Shown here: positions 21,193 through 33,500 of the stretch, one piece after another
How the letters are laid out: every line of letters begins with the position of its first letter
Numbering within the stretch: the first letter of the stretch is position 1
Assembly (NCBI GenBank): GCA_028753945.1
Contig: JAPNXP010000009.1
Coordinates: forward strand, 6,014,001 to 6,078,000
DNA from: Hexactinellida sp. DTS-2022
Taxonomy: Eukaryota; Porifera; Hexactinellida
Reading direction: 5' to 3'
DNA: 64,000 nt
Made by a program: the position numbers and the translations under genes
The notes under the pieces: model-generated
Seen by the model: the letters and a program-made list of their open reading frames with translations, nothing else
Databases searched by the model: none
What the model was told of the DNA's origin: nothing

Positions 21193-22697
21193 TTAAGCAT
21201 TAGTCTCCTGGGATGAATAATTCTGAGTGGTCTCCTGTGACGTAATATACTGTGTGGACTCCTGTGTGGAACAGTGAGGAACGTACTCTATCTTCAGCCA
21301 ATATATCGAGAGTCTACAGACCCCGTATTGGTGCTGGAACCTACATCTCCTGCAGTATAGAGTGTTGTTCTCCATCTTAAGTTGGATATTTGTATTTATC
21401 TCACTCCGTAGGTCGTGGAGAAGAAGGTCCCAAACCTCGCTTTTCTGCCAGTAAGTGGAAACGATGTCGATGTCTTTAAAATCATGGCCGTCAGCTAAAC
21501 ACGCGTTATAAGGACGTTGGTGCATGCGGCGTAGTGAGTGTGTGAATGTCTATGAAAAATATACGTTTATTTGCTATCATCATACTTAAGATCAGAGTTC
21601 TATGAACTAATAAACATAAAATGGTCACTTAAGCAGTATCGAGTTCCAAAGTACGTGTACTATTCTCTGAATTAATAAACAATAACAACAAACAAACAAA
21701 CTAAGTAACAAATGAACTTTAATTGAGTTTAAGTAAGTGCATGCAGCTCTCATGTAGATTCTAATGTAACATTGCTTTGGAGCTTATAGTAAAGTACAAT
21801 TGTTGTTTGTTGTAAGTTTGTTTATGTTTGTCTTTAATTAACTGGAAACTGTACACCCTAATGACCTTAAGATGTATTGTAATGCTATACGGCTACATAC
21901 GTGTACTGTTATTAACTCACATTCTGCGGAACACTCTGAGAATCAATACTGTTCTCAAATATTATGGTTGGCATGGCAATCATGACATCAGTCTGCAGGG
22001 TGCCCTGTCTCTGTACAGGGTTGGGAGGAACCAGTATTTCCCCCGTAGAGCCCTGAGAGTCGTTACTTGCTTCATCCTCAACATGGGAGCGAGTGTGGAT
22101 TGTTTGGTCTGTTGGTTTATGAAGCGGATATGTATTGAATGGAGTAGCCGATATGTGTCGCTTGTTTGCTATCGACAGGATTACGCTCTGCTCCAGCTTT
22201 GTGTATGCAGGTCCGAGATACTCGCGGTAGCGTTTTATTATCTTAGCGCCGATCTGGGAAGGGTGGCCTCTCAGAAGATCCATTAGAGACGAGATCTATA
22301 ATATAAAGAATGATATTATACATAAGGAGATCTAGAATATAGAGACTCAACTAATGATATTGTACATACGAATAATCCTATTGAAAGTTACCTGGTAATA
22401 CTCTGCTTCAACCAGAACAGGAGGGATATCGTTGAGCGAAATTGTAAACTTAATTGGGTCTCGTAGGTAATTTAGAATGTAGGAGAAGTGCTTCCCTTCC
22501 CGGTCCAGGAAGTAGCGACCCTCTGAATCCTGGTCCAAGGGGTAGCACCCGGAGAACATGGTAGCGAGCATACTGTCGGGAGAGGAGAGGAGCGTAGACA
22601 GCCTGGTCGTGAAAAGAGAACCTCCGACATTCAAAGATACGATTGAAGGGAATTGTACAATCTCTGATGACGAGTTTTGTACTGGGATAGAAGCCAT
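21193..22697 (-). CDS. KCTD-like protein with T1-type BTB domain
   Basis: Three exons (22392-22697, 21921-22295, 21193-21549) join in phase to encode 345 residues. The N-terminal SLNVGGSLFTTRLSTLL, then SMLATMFSG and YFLDREGKHFSYILNYLRD are the potassium-channel-tetramerisation BTB fold used by KCTD proteins, commonly as cullin-3 adaptors or oligomeric scaffolds. The middle is Ser/Thr/Gln-rich. The last exon has a cysteine-containing block (LYCRRCRFQHQYGVC) and ends in repeated TTQ/SQE residues. No channel membrane segments occur, so this is not an ion channel. The precise KCTD subgroup is not assigned. Confidence 0.85.
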
Positions 22698-23442
22698 TTA
22701 TCACACAAGATAAAAGCTAATACGCACTTGGTCTTAATTTAATAACTAAATACGTACAAACTGGTAAAATGTCTGCAACAAAATTAAAATTTGCTATCGG
22801 CTAGTAAAGAGATGTTAAACTTGTTTAGAAATAAATTATCAAAATGTATGAGCCAACGTGTTTGTCTAATTAGACTATTAAGGAACCACGTGGCCAACGT
22901 ATAATTTTCCTGCATTTTATAAACGGCTAAGTGATAAATCGATTACTAAATTGGTCGATAAGAAAACTTGTGAAACAACTAAGCTTTTGAATTAAAGAGT
23001 TAATTGATATTAATTAGAATATAAATAATAACAGTAGAATGAATAACTCGTGGTTCCTGAACCGGCTAGTGGGCTAGACACAACAACCTTCTAACCCCAG
23101 ACTAATCCATTAATGCAAATTGCTAAAAAAGTCACTAATTAGCAATTATACCTACCTACATACATTTTGTGTTTGGCATGTGTGCTCGATACTACTCGAG
23201 GTAACTTATCTATAGAGATTAAGATTTCGGTAAACCTAACAATTAGCAGATAAAAACCGCGAATGCTGACATGTTGATAATCCACGCGTTCTTCTGATAA
23301 CAATGTCCTTGTAAACAGAAAATTATTTAAAATTAAAATGGGGCAATAAAATATATTTGAATACAAGCAAAATAAAACGTTATTTACCACAAGAAGTTGA
23401 AGAATATATTGAACTTCTCTATAAGTGTTTACAGCAGAAGAA
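22698..23442. other. Intergenic, no gene seen
   Basis: AT-rich spacer between ECT2L (3' end) and the KCTD-like gene (5' end), both on the minus strand. No repeat with clear ends or RNA gene identified. Confidence 0.5.
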
Positions 23443-26400
23443 TTAGTTAGTAAGAGACGTAAAACATTCAAGGAAAGCAACTTTCTCTTCTTCAGAGATA
23501 AATGCAACTTTCCATACTTTCCTAGCTCCCTTTATCTCACAACCAACTGGTGACATGGCACCTGAATTAAACTCACGGATTGTAATTCTATTCAACCCAA
23601 TACTGTCAATGAACTCTTCCTCGGAACTAACCTGTGTAGAGAACCCGTGGTGAGACTCCTTAACTCGAGACAGAAGCAGTGCGTCGGAGAAAACATATAT
23701 CTTGAGGGAGTCTATCGACTCGATATTACTTTCTGAGCCTTGACGCGTGGACACCATTAACTCAGCTCTCCAGCTTCCCTGTAGCTCTCTGCCGGTCTCC
23801 ACCAGCAGTGGGCAGCCTCTGATAGCGCTAGCCAGCGAGACGAGCTCTCTCTCGCAGGCGGCTCGCTGCTCCAGGCAGGTCGCCTCTGTGAGGAGAGAGG
23901 CGAGACGCGCCAGGGTGACACCCGCGTCCTTGGTGTCCGGGTGCGCATCTGGGGTCAGGCTGAGGAGGGAGGCGAGCAGCTGGTAGAGACTGCGGAGGCG
24001 CTGGAGGGGCGCCAGCAGGAGCGCGGGAAGAGAGGCGTGGCACGTGTACGGCTGCTCTCCCGCTCGGCGGAGAAACACACGCAGCCGCCCCGAGCCGTGC
24101 ATAGCCTGGTTAAGCGTACGGGTGAGTGCGGGGTAGTTGAACACGTAGTTCTTGTAGGCCGTGAGACTGGAGAGGAGACTGAGGATGAGCGGAACAGCTG
24201 TGGGGGCAGAGCCGCTCTCCCATCTGGTCAGCAGGGAGTCCAGGTGTGTCAGCTGTTGGCTGGAGGCCTCCTTAAGCACCTGGATGTCTGCGAACACTAT
24301 CTCCAGCTCAGGAGTCGTGAGGCCGGTCGGTTGGGAGAGACTGCTCTCAGCTGCGTCCCTCAGCGGCTTCTGGTACTCCTGCAGTGCGAGGTGCAGCATG
24401 TGGTTGTACGTGAGCTCCGTGTGGAACCACTCCCACAGCACGCGCCCCCGTCTGTCCTTAGGGGGCACGAAACTGCCCCACTCAGTCAGGTTGTGTCCCC
24501 AGAGCATGGGGTAGCAGAGCCGCTGGGAGAGGCCGGTGCCCTCGAACCAGCGCCAGGTGCCCGCGCTGGGCCCGAGGAGGTGCGCGGGCCACACCTCGGG
24601 AGCTACAATGGGGTGATACTCCTCCAGCTCTTCTCCCTGTCTCAACAGACCGATTACGTCATCGCTGAATGCACCACTGTCGAGCTGATCGCTAACGACG
24701 TCATCTACATACTTGAGCAGAATGGGTCTGAGCTTGTCAGTCATCATGACCATGTCGCTGCTGGGCCCGAGACCCAGCGCGTGGTGCACCGCCCGCCCCG
24801 CCAGGGATCCGACTATCTCACGCCTGGCACTCCTCAGGAAGCGACGCAGATGTGTCTCTATCTTACGGAGAGATTCGGTGGCAGATTCCGCGAGGTGGCA
24901 CCAGGAGAGGAAGCCGGTTATAACGAAGTAGAGGGCGGGAGGGGTGAGGGCGGGCGCAGTGCTCACGGCCACCTCCTCCGGAGACTGGGTGGGGGTCACC
25001 CAGGTCCACTCCTCATTCCGTAGGGAGTACAGCGCCGTGAGGGAGGAGGGACAGCTGACCGGCAGCTGCAGCAGCCGCGACAAAGCGCAGAGAGAGTGCA
25101 GACGGGGGTGCGAGCTGTCAGCCGGGGGCGCGGGAGAGAATATGTCGATCCGAGAGCCGAGTCCCGTGGGGAGAATGCAGGCTCTTATGAATGAGATAAA
25201 GTCAGCGGACTCCTCCCCACTGGTGTCCCCCTCCCAAGAGGGGACATAGGAACCTGGGTCCACTAGATTGGCCCTCGGACCGAACGCTACGATCGAGTGC
25301 AGCGGCATGCAGTTGGAGGCGAGGGGGGAGAAGAGGGCTAGGGAGCGGGCTATGCGTCCGGCCAGCAGCGAGTCAATGCTCCGCGAGAGGGAGGGGAGGG
25401 TGGCGTCCGAGGGGCTGAAGACCAGACAGAGTGCATCGGGTTGCGCGGCCGCGGCCAGCAGCTGCCAGGAGAGGAGGCTGGAGGGGAGCAGCAGCAGACG
25501 CGGGTGGTAGAGCGTGGGCAGCCCGCGGGCCAGACTGCAGTAGTCAGTGTGCGGATACACGTAGTAGTGCAGGTCCCGCGTGGCGGGGGGCAGAGCTAAG
25601 GAGCTGTAGTAGCGGGAGGGCGGCGAGTAGAAGAGGGGACTCTTCTCGTCCGACAGACCGGCCACCTTGTACCAGGGGGCGTCCGGGACAGACAGGTCGG
25701 ACACAGGCACGGGTCTAAAGGTCTCCCTCTCCTCTGGGGCAGTGGGGGCAGGGCTGGGCCTGACAGAGCTGTCAGCAGGCTCGGACCCCAGCTTGAGGGT
25801 GTCGGTTAGCTTCTGGGCGCGTTTGTCTGGGGACTGAGGTCTCAGCTGGGAGGAGCGGGGGGATTGGGAGGCGGAGGCTTTGCTGTAAGCGCGAGAAACA
25901 GAGCTGTAGGTGGAGGGGTGCAGAGAGCCGTGCTTCTGTATGTCGGCGCTCCTGTGCATAGGCAGAGAGCCCTGGCAGAGAGAGCGCCAGCCCTTCTCGA
26001 GATCATCGGGAAACGGGTCTGGGTCTAGCCAGGGCTTGTGTTCCCCTTTGAGAGAGAGGTCCTGTCTCTGCGGGGAGAGGTAGAAGGGGAGAGAGGGCTC
26101 GAGCTGAGTGGTGCGCTGCTGGGAATCAGCTGATGACCTATTTCATACAAGTATATTATGCTAACTTAGCTTATTAATCAATAATAAATTAATAATATAA
26201 TACAATGTAACATTATTTAACTAAATAGTGCTTCTGAATAAAAGTAAGATACTTACTGAGAAAGTCCTAACAAATGCTGATTGTCTACATTATCCCAGTC
26301 TTCCTGCTGTATTACTGGAACAGACCGAGTGAGAGAGGACTGCTTTGTTCTGAGGTGTTGGCTGGAGAGGGGGAGGTGCACCCCTGAGGGCGGGGCCATC

Positions 26401-29400
26401 AGACAGGCCACGTAGTGCTGCTTCCAAGCCCCGTGCTGCTTGGGGAGAGGCGAGTAGTGGAGGTACCACCCCCGCTCCACGCACTTGGGCTGCCAAACGG
26501 ACTCCTGCTCCGACAGCCAAAGCCAATGCCAACTGACCTAATAGTAATAATTTATATACGGGAGATTCTTGTTAATAAGAATACCTGGAGATTTGTTCGT
26601 ATTATCGGAAATTAATATGAACGGTGTGATTTGTATTGAGAAAGCACTGAAGGGGATTTAAACTGTTCGTATAATGAGGTTCTACTGTATAGTTGTGCAA
26701 GAGCTACACTAACCCATTAATTTAGCTTTACAATTTGCAATAGAATATGACAAGTCATAGCATGCTATGAACAAGTGTAAATTAGATATGATGGAGTAGA
26801 ACATTGTAACTAATGGAGTGAACACCGTATAATAGAGCCGACAAATTAGGATTCTGAAAATTATTCCAGTAAGGAAGTAACTTCAAGTCACCTTCATTAA
26901 GATATAGCAATATTAATTGTGCATCTACAGGAATTCTATACATTCCTAGAAGTCCCAAAGCTGGTTCATAAAACGTATCACTTATGTGTCTACTGTAGAC
27001 AGATGGGCGCGCTATATAAAGCCATGACTGAAAATAGGTAATAAATGATTAATTAATAAGTGAAATGAATAATTAATTGCGTAGTTTGGGACACAGGTGT
27101 AGTGCAGACATAATTATTTATAAATATTTATAATTCATGTCTTGAGGTAATAGACAGGCAATGTGATACAACTATGCTCTCATTATTAATTTAAGCAACT
27201 ACGTTCCATTATTATGATTAGAATATAAAATATGAAATTAAGGTATTAAGGTAATTATTGTAATTATCGTATGACGAAACACAAATTAAATACAAATTAA
27301 AATTATAAGGAAGTGTTAGTGGAGATGACTGAAATCGAATGTCATTCTGTCATATTATGTAAGCAAAATTAAAAGGAATTAAGCAAATGTAGTAATGAAA
27401 GCAGATTCTGCATAAATCGCTAGTTTGGTGGTACACCGAAGCAACGGAGTTTCTCAGAATATTGTGTAAGTCTACGAAAGAACTACTGTCTACTAGGTAA
27501 TTCGATAAGAAGAGCAGTTTCTATAAAAGCTCTACCATTAACTACGCTCTACATTAATTCATGAAATGAATTTTACTTGTATATAAATACTAGTTAATAT
27601 TAATTAAATTTAATTAATTAACCGAAAAAGAGTAATGTCTCTACACAGTGCGCCTTACGGATCGACAGATGTTCTCTATTCACCGCCTCAGCGGCCGTAC
27701 ATGCGGGAGAGGTCCTTAACCCTTCCCAGGAGGAATAAAACTAAATTCAAGAACAGAAACATAACACTAGTCAACACAACTTCTTACGAAGAAAATAAAC
27801 AATTGAACAGTCAAGATGAAAAAAATAGATTAAGTTCTGTATCGAGTGACGGGAATAATAAAACTTCTGAAAATACTGGTGAGAATTGGAATAAACTGAA
27901 GGCATTGACGAGACAAGTTGAGGGCATGAGGGGCGTAGCAGACCATCTTTTCCCATCTGTCGAAGTAAGCAATTGATTCATTTTGTATTCCAAATTATAA
28001 GTTAGCCAGCAGATTTAACCCCATTTTTGTTAGGTAATTAAATGCAAGGAGTTCGTGATAGATGATGAAAGCACTGCGTACGAGGAGGAGGTACTTAAGC
28101 TGAGACAAACAATTGAGGAACAAATGATAAGAATGAAGGTAGATAACCAAATTCAGAAATTATTTATAAAATTGTTAAAATAATTTGTAATTTGCAAAAT
28201 TTATTTGTAATTTGCTAAATTACATAATAATAAATTTTTATAAATATTTAATCACAGACTCACTGGGATACACAAGGTTCGAGACACAACTCTGTCAGCA
28301 ATGAGGAAGACTTTATGTTCGAGCAGATGAGATTCAGTATATCGGATCTATTCACTAGGATGAAACCAATAGTAGAAGGACTTGTTCCGTCTGTTGAGGT
28401 AAGCAACCATAAAATTAATATCATATTACATCTGGCGGCAGGAATTAAACAGTGTGGGTTCAATTGTATAGGGAGAGTTTATCATGACAAGAGCACGTGT
28501 TGATGAATTGAAAAATCAGATTTCAAACCTGGAAACAAGTGTTAGGCAACTTGCGCAGACCAGCAAATCTCCTCCGAGACAAGCGTCTCGACAGTTCCAT
28601 AGAGCCTCACCAGGATACGAAGAGCTGACGAAGTCTGTACCCATCTCCTGGGGCAGACGGACTTCCACTCTAGCGAATGAGAGCGAGTCACGAATTAGAG
28701 AGCTAGAGGAAGAATTACAGCAGTCTCTGGGAAGGGAAGAAGCTCTGCAATTCAAACTGAAAGAATTAGAGGAAAGGAAAGACTATCAAATTAGCAAAAT
28801 GGAAGAACAAAGATCAGAACTGGAAGAGCTACTGATTCGCTCAGGAAACCGAGCTAAGAAATCCAGTCAAGAGGTATACGCCCTAAAAATGCAAGTAACG
28901 AAGCTAGCAAACGAGGCAGAGGTGAGAGAACACCAGCTGGGTGTGTCGGAGCGAAAGAGAACAGATCTCGAAGCGCAGCTCGTAGTTAGACGTGGGAATG
29001 AAATGAGGGAACAAGTTGGCCAATTGCGCGCCTCACCAGACACGCACTATATATACAAACCAGAGGGCATTGTATACAGAGGCAATACGCCAGTAACAAA
29101 ACCGGTCGAGCCACCGCAGCAGTTCATCCAAGTTAGGAGCCCGCGTAGAATGTCGGTTTCGGTTTCCAAAGAGAGGCACACTTCTGTCACCAGTCAAGGC
29201 TCCTGTCTGGATTCCCCGCGCGACAGAAAGCAAGTGGCGTTTCGGAGCGAAGTCCCAAAGATGGGCTACAACATGCAAATAGGGAGAGAGTACAGAGGAG
29301 AGACTCCGCAGAGATACTTGGTTGGAGCATCATAAACGCGAAACTCCCCACCTTATCATTTTGAGCTAAATAAAAATTTACGTGTTGCAAAAAATACTAC

Positions 29401-30377
29401 ATAGAAATACGTGTACATTCTGGCCTACATTGCATATGCTGCTTTATTTTGCAAATAATAGCATTGTTAATTCAATAAACAAAAAACTAATCAAATGAGT
29501 TTTCTTAGAACAAGGGTAATTATTTAAGGCATATTATAGTGCAAAAATTACACTATAATTTCTGCTATTAAACTCTAATTTCGCAACGTTCACTGTTATG
29601 TCATAGGGAATATTTTAAATCGGTCATAACATGACCCTCTAATTTCTAACATTACGCTTTAATCGAATCCTCAAACACTGGGTATAGCAGCATACCTGGG
29701 AACACCTGCACAGGGACCTGGGGTCGAGAAGGGTGAGAATCCGAAGTGAGATCTCTCTTGTAAGAACATTTGTAAAGTCCAACTGTTCCTTCGGTGCTTT
29801 CAGCTCTACGAGAGAAGCAAGCTGCAGGAGTTCTTTGGGTTTAAAGCAAACACCCAGAGAGGATAGAAACCTAAATATGATATTAGTGGAAATACCTTAC
29901 AACCAGTGTATTATACAGCCATTTGTAAATACGCTCCTAATCCTGGTCTGATCCTATTTTCATACGCTTAAATCACAAATTAATGTTGCAGTATAGGAGA
30001 GGATTCCAAATTTTCGCACTCCTAAATTCAAATTTTCCAAAAAACATGCTCCAAAAGGAGCGTCTCGTGCTCCTGGATAATTCCTTGCTTACAACTGTTG
30101 TTTTCCTAACTTACTTTTTTCGCTGACCATCCGTCCACCCGTTAAACCATTCCAAACACAGTTCCATTCTCTCTTTGAACAGTGCCTTAGCACTGGGGGC
30201 CCCTGTCCCATCGGTATAAGCACGAACAGCTGTACTATGGATGCTAGCGTGGCTGGCTGAGAGGACAGACATCTGTTTGAGAGACGCGTGCGACAGCTGG
30301 GAGATAGAGAGCCCCGCTGGCCGCACGCTTGTGTGGGAGTACGTAGGCTCCATAGCACTTACAGACGGAATGCTCAT
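23443..30377 (-). CDS. ECT2L: ECT2L-type F-box plus Dbl-homology RhoGEF
   Basis: Four exons (30115-30377, 29696-29870, 26257-26537, 23443-26137) join in phase to give 1137 residues. The N-terminal MELCLEWFNGWTDGQRKK matches the leader of FBXO16/ECT2L proteins. The F-box follows across exons 2-3 (LDFTNVLTREISLRILTLLD, RSLCRCSQ, VSWHWLWLSEQ), then WKQHYVACL. The last exon carries a mid-region and a Dbl-homology domain at about residues 815-1010 (FHTELTYNHML, then LTAYKNYVFNYP), and a PH domain at the end (IYVFSDALLLSRV). ECT2L is the known animal protein that pairs an F-box with a DH domain, so a role joining SCF ubiquitin ligases to Rho-GTPase activation is inferred. The DH-coding part is unusually GC-rich. 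Intron 1 is mostly a MITE, and the 3.2-kb intron 2 contains a plus-strand gene. Confidence 0.9.
26556..26689. mobile_element. Degenerate pogo/mariner-like MITE in ECT2L intron 2
   Basis: The right end reads ATGAGGTTCTACTGTA with a terminal TA. The left end is an eroded inverted match, and the internal TTTGTTCGTATTATCGGAA is shared with the copy at 51603. Confidence 0.55.
27635..29335 (+). CDS. Coiled-coil protein nested in ECT2L intron 2
   Basis: Four exons (27635-27964, 28034-28138, 28258-28398, 28472-29335) join at phase 0 throughout and encode 479 residues. The protein is not recognised. It has a basic, disordered N terminus; short predicted helices (YEEEVLKLRQTIEEQ); two similar segments ending in P(I/S)VE at exon ends (HLFPSVE and EGLVPSVE); and a long heptad-rich coiled coil from MTRARVDELKNQISNLE through RIRELEEELQQSLGREEAL to about LEAQLVVRRGN. 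The tail is Ser/Arg/Pro-rich. Such a layout is common in centrosomal, ciliary or cytoskeletal linkers, but that is only analogy. The whole gene lies inside an intron of ECT2L on the opposite strand. A poly(A) signal follows at 29369. Confidence 0.8.
29369..29374 (+). terminator. Poly(A) signal AATAAA for the nested coiled-coil gene
   Basis: AATAAA 34 bases after the stop codon of the nested plus-strand gene and still within ECT2L intron 2. Confidence 0.7.
29904..30087 (-). mobile_element. 183-184 bp hAT MITE, copy 3, filling ECT2L intron 1
   Basis: Read on the minus strand it begins CAAGGAATTATCC and ends ATAATACACTG. It is flanked by perfect 8-bp duplications CTTACAAC (29896-29903 and 30088-30095). 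It is near-identical in sequence and length to the copies at 42261 and 47807. It makes up 184 of the 244 bp of the intron. Confidence 0.92.
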
Positions 30378-30597
30378 TGTATGGGATAGCTAGCAAAGTT
30401 AAGACAACGCCCTCTTATAAAATCATAGCTACACAATTATACTTGAGTCAGTATACTTTACTAATAAATAGAATCACTCATGCTAAGAATCTACATACAA
30501 TCTACAAATTTGCAAAGTCGATAAATATATAATGTTACAGATAAAACCTAAAGTCTACTAGATTCTAGAACTACAGTTCGCTACGAAAATAACTAAA

Positions 30598-33500
30598 CTA
30601 GGATGCCATGGCAGGATCGAGTGTGGCTCCCTTGCCGACCCCGGCTCTGACGATCCTAATGGGCAGACCAGATCCGATAACTGCCTCTCCTCTATTCACC
30701 AGGTCCAAGGCTAGATCCACACTCGACTTGTGCGCGAATTCTACAAGAGCATATTTCGCAGAAGCAAAGCTTCCTCGTTTCTTATGTTTCTCTACTTTGA
30801 CTGAAATGATTGCTCCGCATTTGGTGGTGTACAGGAGTCGCTTTACCATCTCTAAGCTTACGTTTGCAGCCAGGGGCGTCAGGTAGATCGTGCGTTCTAT
30901 CCGCTCGGGGTCCAGGTACTCGGCGCGACGAGACAAATCGAATTCTAGCTTCTTAGTCGAATCTCTTATTAGGCCAACAATAGTGACTAGCGTCTCGTAC
31001 TCCAAGTTATTCCCGGCTAAGAGGAGCTCTCTCACGGAAGAGTTCTTGGATTCAAGTACCGTCTTGACTAACTTTATAGAGAACTCGTCAGGGATTAAGT
31101 TGAATTTGAGCTTAAGACTCTTAAGAGTCGAGTTTTCTTGCAGAGCCTCGCAGATGAGACCAGCTCCGCGTTTCCTGACTCTGTTCATTCCCAAGTCGAA
31201 TATTTCGAGGGACTTATTAACGCGCAGCGCTGCTGCAATCTCTACTATCCCTGGTACATCGAAGTAGTTACAGAAGATGGAAAGATCGCGGATGCAGCAA
31301 GTAGGGGACTTGATGAGTTCCGCGAAATACTTAGCTCCCGCTGCATGGAGATCATTGTGATCGACTTTCAGAATTTTCAGATGAGTGTTGCTCTTAAGCC
31401 CTTCACATAGGATGCGAGCCCCGTGTCTACCGAGGTCATTGAATGACAGATCCAGCGTATCTAGTATTGGGTCAGAAGCTAGGTATTCCGCGAGGGGGGC
31501 TGTTGTGTTAGCGTTGAAATTAGAATGGGATAAATATAGCTCTTTGAGGTTGCAGAATATTTCGCCGAAAATCCTCACAAAGAATTTGCGCTGTTTCTCA
31601 CTGGTGAGCTCTTGGAATTGGTTACCAGATAACTTGAGTATTTCCAAAGAAGAGGATTGTTTCTTCTTTTCCTTATCAAACAACTGTAACGTACTTTCGA
31701 ACGTGTTCATTGCCATGCTATTGTTTTCCAAGTTGAGTTCTCTCAATGCACATTCTTTGCTTAGAAGACCGACGGCAAGAACCTTATAACTAACCATACC
31801 AGAAGACCCCAGATCCATAGTATCAATCGTAGTGCATTTTGCAAACTCTTTCATTACCGTATTATTCAGGAAAACACCGATCTTAGTTTTCCAGAAATTC
31901 ATTGTTTTTAAAGAGACGTTCAGCTTGAACAGTTTCACTAATGCCACTACTAGCTCGTTAGAATCCGCCACACTACTGCTGGGCGAGAAGTTAATTTCTG
32001 AGAGATTCACGTGTTCAATTACGTTGCTATAGGCGAGGTTTTTCACTACAGCTGCGATACCTGAGGACTGGAATAGATTCTTGCTGAGGTTCAGAATGCG
32101 TAGGTTCTTCTTAACCAGTAATCCTTCAGACAAGTTTTTAACACCTGCATCGTTTATCTTACAAGCTCGTAAGTTAAGGTGTGTTAGGTTAGGCAGAGAG
32201 CGGTGTTTCATTAAGAGTTCTGCTAACATTTCTGTTCCTTTCATCCCTAGGTTATTCCCCTCTAGATCCAGCTTATAGAGACGGTCAGAAGTCAGATGAC
32301 TCTCTGCCAGAGCTGCTACGCCCGTCTCGGTTATGTCGCTGTAGCGCATGTCTAGCACTTCCAAGGAACCAGAGGCCTTCTCGAGACCCTTTATCAACTC
32401 TTTGAATCCTCTTTGACCCAATCCGACCTCCCCCTTTATAATCGTTAGATGAGACAAATTAGTTAGCTTCTGTAGCATTCTGGCGATGAAGTAGAACTGG
32501 GATTTAATGTTGTCCGGCCTGAAAGTAGTTATTTCGAAGCGTTGAATGTATTTACTGCAAATCTCAGTTGTTTTGTAGAGACTGTTAAAGTCGGGATTGT
32601 CATTCAGCTTCGATATAAGCTCCTGTAGAGAATACTGCAAGTAGAGCTGTCTCCATGGCTTAGTTAGCTCAGTGTAATCCTGTGGCAGTTCTGAAAACCC
32701 GAACCGAATATCGGTCAGCTTTTTCCACTCATCCTCTTCATCGAGAAGCTCGTACTCCTCTGTGCCCCCGCTCTGCACTACCATTTCATTGAGAGGCTTG
32801 ATACTGCCGAGTCGCTGCTTCTCGAACTCTTCCGGTGACACCACCTCAATGCCACGGTCTCTATGGTACTTCTTTTCAGCGGAGTACGAGACTGCTGCTC
32901 GCAGCTTATCATTAATCTCGTCATCCGAGCTCACTGGGTATCTGACCATCTCGAAGAAGCGCTTATACGTGCTAACTTCTAGCACCTTTTCCTTCTCGGA
33001 TATAACCTGGTCGATGACTGCAGGAGGGATTCTCCCTAAGTGCAGGTCATACTGCTTAGCCAGGTCCTCCACTGTTCTGCCCGCTCCCGCGAAGAGATTC
33101 GAGAAGGTCAGCAGCATCATCAGCAGGCGATTGGAAGCTCGCGTCACTTCGAAACTCTTCTCAGCGCGGAATTTGTCAATCTCAGGATTGGGCTCACTCT
33201 TGTCCAACTTTGGAAATCTCTTGGTGACCCAGTACACGTTCCTAGCCATGGTCTCCTCAACATACGCCCTACACAGCTCCTCTGTCCAGGTGTCCCCGGA
33301 CATCAGCATCAACACAAGGAGCTCTGCCACGCTCGCGATAGCGTCCTTGTCTCTGTTCTTCGCGTCCTCAACAAAGCGCTTCACAGCTAGCTTACAGTCC
33401 TGCTGTAACTTGGCGTCTTCAATGGCCAGCTGCAGGAATATCCTGTGCATATACCCGAAAGCGCTAAGGGAACGCATGGCCTTAGCACCGCTACGCTCTA

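Noticed and set aside
23941-25023. Plus-strand open frame of 360 codons
   Set aside because: It is antisense to the GC-rich DH-coding exon of ECT2L; composition, not coding signal, keeps it open, and it has no recognisable domain.
30089-30358. Alternative 89-codon frame overlapping ECT2L exon 1
   Set aside because: The other frame continues in phase into the F-box exon and matches the FBXO16/ECT2L leader; this one runs into a MITE.
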